Assembly (NCBI GenBank): GCA_944320975.1
Contig: CALUJM010000007.1
Location: forward strand, 48,700-112,699
Source of the DNA: an uncultured Atopobiaceae bacterium
GTDB taxonomy: Bacteria > Actinomycetota > Coriobacteriia > Coriobacteriales > Atopobiaceae
Direction of reading: 5' to 3'
DNA length: 64,000 nucleotides
A program made the position numbers and the translations under genes. Of the stretch, positions 57,439 to 64,000 are shown piece after piece; position 1 is the stretch's first letter, and each line of letters opens with the position of its first letter. The notes below the pieces were generated by a model. It made no database searches. It was given only the letters and a program-made list of their open reading frames with translations, and had not been told where the DNA came from.

Positions 57439-57500
57439 CGTCGAGCGCGTTGCCCCGTGTCGTACAATCGAGGCGAGAAGAACCTCGAGAAGGGTGACGC

Positions 57501-58424
57501 ATGGCCGACTCGCCGCTCGGACGAACGCTCTTGATCGCCAACCCCGCCGCTCACAGCGGCAAGGGGGCGGCCGGGGCTGATTTCGCGCGCCGCTTTCTGA
57601 GCAGCTACTCATCCGCGACGCGCGGCTATGAGGTACGCCTCACCCGGGGGCCCGGCGACGCCGTGGGAATCGCCGCCAGCGCCGTTGGGTATGACACGGT
57701 GCTCGCGCTCGGCGGCGACGGCGTCATCCACGAGGTCGTGAACGGCCTCATGAGGCTTCCGGAGTCCGCCCGCCCGCAGCTCGGCGTCATACCTCTTGGC
57801 TCCGGAAACGACTACGCGCGCACGCTCGGGATGCCCAAAAACGACGTCGAGGGGGCCTTTGCGCAGCTCGTCCGCGGACAGGCGCGCGAGCTCGAGGTCG
57901 GAAGCGTCAACGGCGCCCACTTCATGGAGACGCTCTCCTTTGGGCTTGACGCCGCGATTGCCATCGACACGACCGCGCGCCGCGCCGCTGACACGTCTCA
58001 GGAGGGCGAGGCGCTCTTCATCACGTCCGGACTCAAGGTCATCTCCCAGGCGCATCAAGGCTTCCCGTGCACCGCGCGCTTTGACGGCGAGGATCCGATC
58101 GACCTCTCCGCGCTCATCTTCGCCGTGCAGGTGGGCCCGACCTACGGAGGGGGCTTCAAGGTCTGCCCCGACGCCGACCCCGGCGATGGCCTGCTCGACG
58201 TGTGCTACAACGTGCGGCATCCCTCCATCCCCCACTTTCTCGCGCTCTTTGGCCTGGCCCGCTGGGGCCGGCACACGCTGACGAAGGTCGTTCGCCTGCG
58301 GCGCTTACGGCATGCGACGGTCGATTTTGCCGAGGAGCCTCCCTGTCAGGTCGACGGCGAGCAGCTCAGGGGCACGCACTTCGAGATCGAGGTCGTACCC
58401 CGCGCCCTCCGCGTCATCTGCTAA
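57501..58424 (+). CDS. Diacylglycerol/lipid kinase family protein
   Basis: 307 residues of the YegS/BmrU lipid kinase family. ATP-binding region near LLIANPAAHSGKGA and the catalytic GGDG motif in LALGGDGVIHEVVNGL, then VIPLGSGNDYARTLG. The C-terminal beta domain ends in QVDGEQLRGTHFEIEVVPRALRVIC. It phosphorylates diacylglycerol or a related lipid at the membrane. The ATG follows AGAAGGGTGACGC, next to a CGAGAAGAAC word. The stop TAA is the first bases of a REP-like stretch. Confidence 0.93.
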   Translation: MADSPLGRTLLIANPAAHSGKGAAGADFARRFLSSYSSATRGYEVRLTRGPGDAVGIAASAVGYDTVLALGGDGVIHEVVNGLMRLPESARPQLGVIPLGSGNDYARTLGMPKNDVEGAFAQLVRGQARELEVGSVNGAHFMETLSFGLDAAIAIDTTARRAADTSQEGEALFITSGLKVISQAHQGFPCTARFDGEDPIDLSALIFAVQVGPTYGGGFKVCPDADPGDGLLDVCYNVRHPSIPHFLALFGLARWGRHTLTKVVRLRRLRHATVDFAEEPPCQVDGEQLRGTHFEIEVVPRALRVIC

Positions 58425-58446
58425 TTTGGGACACGTTCTCTGCTCG

Positions 58447-58463
58447 TTGGGGACAGTCCCCAA
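58447..58463. repeat. REP palindrome at the RAYT 3' end
   Basis: TTGGGGACAGTCCCCAA, ending one base before the stop codon of the RAYT gene (minus strand). A degenerate half (GGGACACGTTCTC) precedes it at the kinase stop. Confidence 0.85.
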
Positions 58464-58464
58464 T

Positions 58465-59220
58465 TCACACACATTTTTGATGCATGGCCTTTTCGATGAC
58501 ATAGCGACCGAGCCCCGTTAGCCTGCCTATCTGCTTCATTGAAAGCCCCGCCTCACCGAGACGGCGCAAATGGGTCGCACGTTCCCCCGGATCCATCGTC
58601 TTCAGGCTATCAAGAGACTCCGGCCAAATCGCGGCAGTGGCCGCTTCGATCGCGTCTTCGTCCGGGACTCTCACCGAAACCCTGGGATAGTAAGGGGCGG
58701 CATCAGGGTCATCGATAAACTCGCGAAAACCGTGCGTACCACCAACCATTTCTAGAATAAGGCTCGTCTCGGAAATGTCAGGGGTTCCGAGGTACTCGGA
58801 GTAACTGCTCCACCTATAACTTCCAGGTTCCGACAGCCCCGCCTTACTCGGATTACGAATGATGTACCGAATCGTCACGAGCAGCTGTTCGTCAGATTGA
58901 ACGGCAACGCTTGTGAAACGGGACGAAAACACATGGCCCACATGACCCCAACGATCATTGAAATGACGCGCGTATGTGGTCATCACGAAATGCATAAAAG
59001 AACTCAGCTCACCTTTAGGGTCCTCCACGAGAAGATGAACGTGGTTGCTCATGAGGCACCAAGCCAAGACTGAAAGCGAGTACTTCTCCCGTGCGCGTCT
59101 TAACATCTGAAGGAAAGCCTCATAATCAGCATCGTCCTCAAAGATGACCTGATTTCCCGCGCCTTTCAAGATGATGTGATAGAATCCCAGCTCCGACAGC
59201 TTCCTAGGCCCCCTCGGCAT
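58465..59220 (-). CDS. REP-associated tyrosine transposase (RAYT, Y1_Tnp family)
   Basis: 251 residues. The HUH motif H60-x-H62 lies in MSNHVHLLVEDP, and the presumed nucleophile Y119 in TIRYIIRNPSKAG matches the YIHxNPxKA signature of TnpA_REP/RAYT proteins. FSSRFTSVAVQSDEQLL sits between. These single-strand DNA transposases act on REP palindromes. Both flanks here carry the window's GGGGACWGTCCCC palindromes. The start MPRGPRKLS was chosen because GGGGGAG lies four bases before it. The gene is less GC-rich than its neighbours. Confidence 0.9.
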   Translation of the reverse strand: MPRGPRKLSELGFYHIILKGAGNQVIFEDDADYEAFLQMLRRAREKYSLSVLAWCLMSNHVHLLVEDPKGELSSFMHFVMTTYARHFNDRWGHVGHVFSSRFTSVAVQSDEQLLVTIRYIIRNPSKAGLSEPGSYRWSSYSEYLGTPDISETSLILEMVGGTHGFREFIDDPDAAPYYPRVSVRVPDEDAIEAATAAIWPESLDSLKTMDPGERATHLRRLGEAGLSMKQIGRLTGLGRYVIEKAMHQKCV

Positions 59221-59277
59221 GTCTCCCCCAATCGACAGAGTGGGAAGATTCATACCCAGCCTTGTGAGAACAAAACG

Positions 59278-59310
59278 ATGCCGCCCGCCGACGGTTCGGC
59301 GAGCGGCATC
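59278..59310 (-). terminator. Terminator of ptsI
   Basis: Stem GATGCCGCCCGCCGA/TCGGCGAGCGGCATC with a three-base loop, followed on the minus strand by GTTTTGTT. Confidence 0.8.
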
Positions 59311-59320
59311 AAACTTTTGT

Positions 59321-59340
59321 GCTAATTGGGGACTGTCCCT
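59321..59340. repeat. REP palindrome between RAYT and ptsI
   Basis: GCTAATTGGGGACTGTCCCT, opposite in core orientation to the copy at 58447, so the two bracket the RAYT gene in inverted arrangement. Confidence 0.8.
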
Positions 59341-59349
59341 AACGTGCAG

Positions 59350-61053
59350 TTAGCGGGCGGCGGCCTGGAGCATGGCCTTGACCTCAGCGGCGGTCTTGAG
59401 CTTCATGACCTTCTCGGTAAGGGCGTCGGCCTCGGCCTTGGTCCACTCGGAGATGATGCGGCGCGTGCGCAGGATCGACGGGGCGGACACGGAGAACTCG
59501 CCCAGGCCGAAGGAGATGAGCACCGGGATCAGCAGCGGGTCGGCCGCGGCCTCGCCGCACATGCCGACCATGATGCCGGCCTTGTTGCCCTCCTCGATGA
59601 TGCGCTTGAGCGAGCGCAGGACGGCGGGCTGATAGACGTCGTAGAGGTAGCCCACGCGATCGTTGCCGCGATCGGCGCACATGGTGTAGCCGATGAGGTC
59701 GTTGGTGCCGATGGAGAAGAAGTCGCACTCTGCGGCGAGGTCGTCGGCGATCAGGGACGCGGCGGGCGTCTCGATCATGGTGCCGACCTCGATGTCCTTG
59801 TTATAGGAGACGCCGCGGGCGTCGAGGTCCGCCTTGCACTCCTCGACGAGTGCCTTCACCTGGCGAATCTCATCGAGGTTGGTGACCAGCGGAATCATGA
59901 TCTTGATGTCGCCAAAGGCGGAGGCGCGCAGAAGGGCCGTGAGCTGGACCTTGTACTGCTCGGGGTTGTTGAGGCAGTAGCGGACCGCACGGTAGCCCAT
60001 GAAGGGGTTCTCCTCCTTCTGGAGGTTCATGTACGGGATCTCCTTGTCGCCGCCCACGTCGAGCGTGCGGATGATCACCGGCTGGTTCTTCATGCGCAGG
60101 GCGACCTTCTGGTACGCGGCGAACTGCTCGTCCTCAGTCGGGAGCTCCTTGGCGTCCATGAACAGGAACTCGGAGCGGAAGAGTCCCACGCCCTCGCAGT
60201 CGTGCTCGGCAGCGACGTTGGCGTCGTCCGGGTTGCCGATGTTGGCAACGAGAAGGACCTTGTCGCCGTCGCCCGTGACGGAGGGCTTGCCGCGATAGGC
60301 CTCGAGTGCCTGCTTCTCCTCGGCGAACTGCTTCGCCTTGGCGCGATAGTGCGTGAGGTCGTTGTCCGCCGGGTTCACGAGAACGCGGCCGCGGGAGCCG
60401 TCGACGATGACCATGTCGCCGCCCTTGATATTCTTCGTGCAGTCGGGGACGGAGAGGACGGCCGGAATCTCGAGCGCGCGGGCGATGATCGCGGAGTGCG
60501 AGGTGCGGCCACCGGTCTCGGTCACGATGGCGGCGACGTTGTCCTTGTCGATGTCGGCGGTCATGGACGGCGTGAGCTCGTGCACGACGACGACGGAGTT
60601 CTCGGGCAGCGTGGAGAGGTCGACGACCTCCTTGCCCAGCAGGTCGGCGAGAAGACCGGTCTTGACGTCGGCGACGTCGGCGGCGCGCTCGCGGAACAGC
60701 TCGTCCTCCATGTTGGAGAACATGTTGTAGTACATGTCGTAGGCCTCGGAGACGGCCTGCTCGGCGCACATGCCGGCCTCGATGGAGCCGTTGACCATCT
60801 CCTGGATGCCCTCGTCCTCGGCAAACTCGATGTGGGCGCCCATGATGGCGGCGGCCTCCTCGCCCACGGTCTGCGTCATGCGCTCGATCTGGACGTTGGT
60901 CTGCTCGATGAACTTGGCGACGGCGGCGGCGTAGCGCTGCTTCTCGTCGCCGGCGTCCTCCGGCTTGTGCGGCGTAAAGCTCAGGTCGGGCTCGACCGCG
61001 ACGCGCGCGACGCCGATGCCGATGCCGTCAGATGCGTTGACTCCCTCGTACAT
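59350..61053 (-). CDS. ptsI: Phosphoenolpyruvate--protein phosphotransferase (PTS enzyme I)
   Basis: 567 residues. It passes phosphate from PEP to HPr in the sugar phosphotransferase system. The phospho-histidine H186 is in ETGGRTSHSAIIAR. The C-terminal PEP-binding barrel shows GVGLFRSEFLFMD, VIIRTLDVGGDKE, IGTNDLIGYTMCADRGN and GMCGEAAADP. Start MYEGVNASDG behind GGGGG. It lies 99 bases downstream of a sugar kinase gene on the same strand, so they may be cotranscribed. Confidence 0.97.
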   Translation of the reverse strand: MYEGVNASDGIGIGVARVAVEPDLSFTPHKPEDAGDEKQRYAAAVAKFIEQTNVQIERMTQTVGEEAAAIMGAHIEFAEDEGIQEMVNGSIEAGMCAEQAVSEAYDMYYNMFSNMEDELFRERAADVADVKTGLLADLLGKEVVDLSTLPENSVVVVHELTPSMTADIDKDNVAAIVTETGGRTSHSAIIARALEIPAVLSVPDCTKNIKGGDMVIVDGSRGRVLVNPADNDLTHYRAKAKQFAEEKQALEAYRGKPSVTGDGDKVLLVANIGNPDDANVAAEHDCEGVGLFRSEFLFMDAKELPTEDEQFAAYQKVALRMKNQPVIIRTLDVGGDKEIPYMNLQKEENPFMGYRAVRYCLNNPEQYKVQLTALLRASAFGDIKIMIPLVTNLDEIRQVKALVEECKADLDARGVSYNKDIEVGTMIETPAASLIADDLAAECDFFSIGTNDLIGYTMCADRGNDRVGYLYDVYQPAVLRSLKRIIEEGNKAGIMVGMCGEAAADPLLIPVLISFGLGEFSVSAPSILRTRRIISEWTKAEADALTEKVMKLKTAAEVKAMLQAAAR

Positions 61054-61152
61054 GTTACCCCCTACCTTCGGGCCGCCAGGCGGCCGTATCCCAACAACGC
61101 TCACGCTTCCCGGTGAGCCCGGGAGGCGAGAAACCCATTGAGTCCCAGGCGC

Positions 61153-62160
61153 CTACTGCCTCTCGGCCGCGGCGGCAGCCTCGGCGGCGGCCTCGCGATC
61201 CTTGTTGGCCTGGATGTCGCGCGCGATGGTGCCGGGGATGGCACGGCCCATCTTCTTGTACAGCGCGGTCACGACGCGGTCGATCGTGGAGCGCTTGGCG
61301 ATGCCCTTGCTCGCAGCGGTCGCGGTGCCGCAGGCGGACGCGAAGATGAGCGCGGTCTCGTAGTCGACCCCGCGCGTGACCTGCGAGAGGAAGCCGCCGA
61401 CCATGGAGTCGCCGGCGCCCGTGGCGTTGACGAGCTTGATGCGCGCAGTCGGGACGATGTGCTCCGCTCCGTTCTCGTCGAGCAGCAGCGACCCGTGGCC
61501 GCCGCAGGAGATGATGACGTTGCGCGCGCCGGCCTCCTGGAGCTTGTGCGCGTAGGGCATGCACTCCTCGGGCTCCTCGATGTTGACGCCGTAGATGCGG
61601 CCGACCTCGTGGTTGTTGGGCTTGATGAGGAACGGGTGCATCTCGAGCGACTCCATGAGGAGCTGGCCAGGGGCGTCCACGACGAACTGGATGCCGCGAC
61701 CGCCCAGGCGGCGCATGATCTGCATGTACATGTCCTCCGGGAGGCTGTTGGGGATGGAGCCCGTGAGGACGAGGGTGTCACCGGCGCCGACGACGTCCAT
61801 GCGGCCCAGGAGCTCGTCGACCTTCTTCTCCGGGATCTTGGGGCCCATGCCGTTGACCATCGTCATGACGATGCCGTTGAGCTTGACGTTGATGCGGGTG
61901 TAGCCGCGGTCGAGAAGGACGAAGTTGCTCGCGATACCCTTCTCCTGAAGACGGCGGAGCAGGTAGTCGCCCGTGAAGCCCGCAGCGATGCCCATGGCGA
62001 TGCTGGGGGTCTCGAGCTCGTTGAGGATGGTGGCGATGTTGATGCCGTTTCCGCCACAGTGGAGCTCCTCGTTGGAGGAGCGGTTCGTGAAGCCCATGTC
62101 CAGGGTCAGTGGGTGCATGACATAGTCGAGGGCGGGGTTCAACGTCATTGTGTAAATCAA
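61153..62160 (-). CDS. PfkB-family sugar kinase, 1-phosphofructokinase-like
   Basis: 335 residues. N-terminal IYTMTLNPALDYVMHP and GGNGINIATILNELE are typical of FruK/LacC enzymes. The catalytic and anion-hole motif is NATGAGDSMVGGFL near the C-terminus. It should phosphorylate fructose-1-phosphate or tagatose-6-phosphate; the choice cannot be read. The C-terminus has an extra alanine/glutamate-rich tail (REAAAEAAAAAERQ). Adjacent ptsI supports PTS sugar use, but no fruA-type transporter is within the window. Confidence 0.9.
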   Translation of the reverse strand: MIYTMTLNPALDYVMHPLTLDMGFTNRSSNEELHCGGNGINIATILNELETPSIAMGIAAGFTGDYLLRRLQEKGIASNFVLLDRGYTRINVKLNGIVMTMVNGMGPKIPEKKVDELLGRMDVVGAGDTLVLTGSIPNSLPEDMYMQIMRRLGGRGIQFVVDAPGQLLMESLEMHPFLIKPNNHEVGRIYGVNIEEPEECMPYAHKLQEAGARNVIISCGGHGSLLLDENGAEHIVPTARIKLVNATGAGDSMVGGFLSQVTRGVDYETALIFASACGTATAASKGIAKRSTIDRVVTALYKKMGRAIPGTIARDIQANKDREAAAEAAAAAERQ

Positions 62161-62275
62161 CGCGCGCTCCTTCCAACGGGCGAGACCACCTGTTCAGTAT
62201 GCCGCAAGCCTGCCGGCGATCGCGCAAAAATACGCGAGCGCGCAGGTCCGTGCGGCAAGAGGCATGAAGGGGGCC

Positions 62276-62297
62276 GGACACCGAGCCACCGGTGCCC
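62276..62297 (-). terminator. Hairpin after tRNA-Arg
   Basis: GGACACCG and CGGTGCCC pair around AGCCAC about 15 bases after the tRNA 3' end. It may terminate the tRNA transcript before the sugar kinase gene. Confidence 0.5.
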
Positions 62298-62312
62298 GAC
62301 CCTGATGCTTCC

Positions 62313-62389
62313 TGGTGCGCCCTGAGGGATTCGAACCCCCGACCTTCGGATTAGAAGTCCGCGGCTCTATCCAACTGAGCTAAGGGCGC
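62313..62389 (-). tRNA. tRNA-Arg (anticodon TCT)
   Basis: Acceptor GCGCCCT/AGGGCGC, D-arm AGCTCAGTTGGATAGAGC, anticodon loop TTCTAAT, T-arm GGTTCGAATCC and encoded CCA. Confidence 0.95.
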
Positions 62390-62410
62390 GGCGGACGTGC
62401 GTAAAGCATT

Positions 62411-62998
62411 TTAGAGCATACCGAAGGCCTTCGCAGCGAGAATGCCCTCGACGGTTTTGGCGTCCTGGATGAGGCCGACCCTGATCGCCTCGAGCGCCTC
62501 GTCGACGGGGACCCAGACCACGCCGACGAACTCGCCCTCATCCGGATGCGCGGCGCCTTGGGAGACGCCGTGGGCGAAGTAGACCGATGTGTGCTCGTTG
62601 GTGAATCCCGGGGCGCCGTAGGACTCGGTCAGCAGCTCGAGGCGTTCGGCGACCAGGCCCGTCTCCTCGGCAAGCTCGCGCGCGGCGCAGACGTCACGGG
62701 GCTCGGAGGGGTCGACCTTGCCTGCCGGGATCTCGAGCGTCATGCATCCGAGGGCGACGCGGTACTGGCGCACCAGGCACACGCGGCCGTCCACCGCTGC
62801 GACCACGCCCGCCCCTCCGTTGTGGCGCACGACCTCGCGCCAGTCCAGCGATCCGTCGGAGAGCTCCACCTGAAGGTGCTCGACGGAGAAGATCTTCCCC
62901 TCCCACTCGCGCTCGGAGCGCCTCACGCGCTCGACGAGCGCAGGGTCGAGCTCGAGCGCCTTGCGCACCGCCCGGAGATCGACGTTCTTCTCGGCCAT
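62411..62998 (-). CDS. NUDIX hydrolase, ADP-ribose pyrophosphatase-like
   Basis: 195 residues. The N-terminal part GKIFSVEHLQVELSDG and VRQYRVALGCMTLEIPAGKVD match ADP-ribose pyrophosphatases. The Nudix box reads G-K-V-D-P-S-E-P-R-D-V-C-A-A-R-E-L-A-E-E-T-G-L with both catalytic glutamates. It would cleave ADP-ribose or related nucleoside diphosphate sugars. Its N-terminus AEKNVDL comes from a CGAGAAGAAC word. The stop of the upstream nuclease gene lies six bases before the start, so they may be one unit. Confidence 0.92.
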   Translation of the reverse strand: MAEKNVDLRAVRKALELDPALVERVRRSEREWEGKIFSVEHLQVELSDGSLDWREVVRHNGGAGVVAAVDGRVCLVRQYRVALGCMTLEIPAGKVDPSEPRDVCAARELAEETGLVAERLELLTESYGAPGFTNEHTSVYFAHGVSQGAAHPDEGEFVGVVWVPVDEALEAIRVGLIQDAKTVEGILAAKAFGML

Positions 62999-63004
62999 GC
63001 GCCC

Positions 63005-63790
63005 TCACTCCCCCGTGACGGAGAACTCGCCCGTCGCGTAATCGATGTCGAACCCGTATGCCGTGTTGAAGACCTCCACCTCGAGGTCAATCGAGCCGTC
63101 CGAGGAGCGCACGTCCACGATGACGCTGCGCGCCAGCAGCTCGTCGCCCTCGTAGACGGGCATGGCTGAGTAGAAGACCGTCCCCTCGGGGTTGTCCCAC
63201 AGCCAGTCGCGCGCGAGGCCCTCGGTATAGGCCATGCCGCCGTCCTGACCGCGATTGTCGCCGACGTTCTGCGGACGGGTGCCGGTGATCAGGTTGTACG
63301 CGGCGTCGTCCCCGCCGAGCGACTTGGCAAGCAGGTGGCTGCGGTTGAAGAGCGCGCCGTGATAGGTCTTCTCACCGGGCATCTTGATGTCGACCTCGCG
63401 GTTGTGGCCCCAGCCCGAAGGATGGATCTCGTGTATGTCCTCGCGCTCGCGGTCGCTGCCCTCGCGCATCATGTCGTAGGTGACGAGCGCTGCGGCGCGG
63501 CCGGTGCGCCCGAGCGAGTCGAGCCCCTCGTAGCGCGCTTCGCCCGGCTCGAGCTCGATGTCCACGGCCGCCGCGCCGACGACGCGGTAGTACTCGGGAT
63601 ACTCGTCGAAGCCCCACTCGGTATAGGCGTCCTGCCGCTCCGAGAGCCGCTCGGGCTCCGGCGTGAGCGCGCCCTGGATGCTGGGAAGCGCTCCGGCGAG
63701 GCCGACGACGATGAGTGCCGCGACGATGAGGCCAAGAAGCGCGGCCGGCTTGCTGCGCGGCCGAGAGCCATGGATGTACTTGTGTGCCAT
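63005..63790 (-). CDS. Membrane-anchored DNA/RNA non-specific endonuclease (EndA-like)
   Basis: 261 residues. After the basic start MAHKYIHGSRPRSKPAA comes one helix (LLGLIVAALIVVGLAGAL). The nuclease domain lies outside. The beta-beta-metal motif reads FNRSHLLAKSLGG with H152, then NLITGTRPQNVG; FxRSHL replaces the DRGH of Serratia nuclease, as in many Gram-positive relatives. EndA of Streptococcus is of this type and takes part in DNA uptake, but other relatives are scavenging or toxin nucleases. Start behind GAAAGGGGGTGGGC. Confidence 0.88.
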   Translation of the reverse strand: MAHKYIHGSRPRSKPAALLGLIVAALIVVGLAGALPSIQGALTPEPERLSERQDAYTEWGFDEYPEYYRVVGAAAVDIELEPGEARYEGLDSLGRTGRAAALVTYDMMREGSDREREDIHEIHPSGWGHNREVDIKMPGEKTYHGALFNRSHLLAKSLGGDDAAYNLITGTRPQNVGDNRGQDGGMAYTEGLARDWLWDNPEGTVFYSAMPVYEGDELLARSVIVDVRSSDGSIDLEVEVFNTAYGFDIDYATGEFSVTGE

Positions 63791-63924
63791 GCCCACCCCC
63801 TTTCTTCGTAGTGAGGATAGCATGGCGACCGGACAGAAATTGAAGCGGGAAGCGAGGGAGCGGGACGTCCCGGGCGCGCAAAACAAAACGGCCGGGCGCA
63901 AATTGCGTCCGGCCGAAGCTATCG

Positions 63925-64000
63925 TGGTGGATCGTCAGGGGTTCGAACCCTGGACCTTGGGATTAAGAGTCCCCTGCTCTACCAGCTGAGCTAACGATCC
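63925..64000 (-). tRNA. tRNA-Lys (anticodon CTT)
   Basis: Acceptor GGATCGT/ACGATCC, D-arm AGCTCAGCTGGTAGAGC, anticodon loop CTCTTAA, T-arm GGTTCGAACCC and encoded CCA. The 5' end coincides with the window edge. Confidence 0.94.

Overview
The window is GC-rich (roughly two thirds G+C) with short intergenic gaps. Actinobacterial-style genes stand beside Gram-positive host-associated functions: an EI/PfkB sugar pathway, a PyrR-type carAB leader, an EndA-like nuclease and LanFEG-like ABC/two-component sets. This fits a member of the Coriobacteriia, probably near Olsenella/Atopobium/Collinsella. The assignment is inferred from gene content and composition only; no rRNA is present.

Layout. 1-7.5 kb is housekeeping: valS (C-terminal part cut by the window edge), a TatD-like hydrolase, a GT8 glycosyltransferase, clpX-clpP, tig and tRNA-Leu. 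7.9-21.6 kb is a mosaic of small regulators (XRE/DUF2975 pair, ECF sigma/anti-sigma pair, Fic protein, XRE-TPR protein), acetyltransferases, an MFS exporter behind a leader-peptide region, an ABC exporter and several membrane or lipoproteins of unknown role. 21.8-28.6 kb holds a large FtsX-type permease diverging from a four-gene ABC operon. 28.7-31.7 kb is small accessory genes. 32-36.5 kb is a response regulator/ABC/histidine kinase operon of the antimicrobial-peptide resistance type, interrupted by a 113-bp palindrome. 36.7-42.9 kb is an ABC importer with a PHP/CehA-type metallohydrolase and a convergent second PHP phosphatase, suggesting uptake and cleavage of a phosphorylated or phosphonate-like substrate. 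43-49.5 kb is carAB under a PyrR-type attenuator, and gdhA.

About 6.9 kb (49.8-56.7 kb) is an integrative element in the 3' half of tRNA-Gly(TCC). It has a 44-bp direct repeat at its ends, a tyrosine integrase, integrase arm-site repeats at both ends, a PrimPol primase overlapping an SF3 helicase, a small HTH protein, an iteron palindrome that may be its origin, and no capsid, relaxase or transfer genes. To its right lie tRNA-Pro, a membrane protein, a diacylglycerol kinase, a REP-associated tyrosine transposase (RAYT) bracketed by its REP palindromes, ptsI with a PfkB-family sugar kinase, tRNA-Arg, a NUDIX hydrolase, a membrane-anchored EndA-like nuclease and tRNA-Lys.

Three repeat systems run through the window. 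(1) A 10-base word, CGAGAAGRAC, occurs more than 40 times in both orientations, inside genes and between them. It is absent in exact form from the integrated element, and inverted pairs of it form hairpins after genes, the same organisation as Neisseria/Haemophilus DNA-uptake sequences. (2) REP-like palindromes with a GGGACWGTCCC core often sit exactly on stop codons. (3) At about nine intergenic sites a locus-specific word is repeated in inverted (often two plus two) arrangement. The first system is my main candidate for something undescribed.
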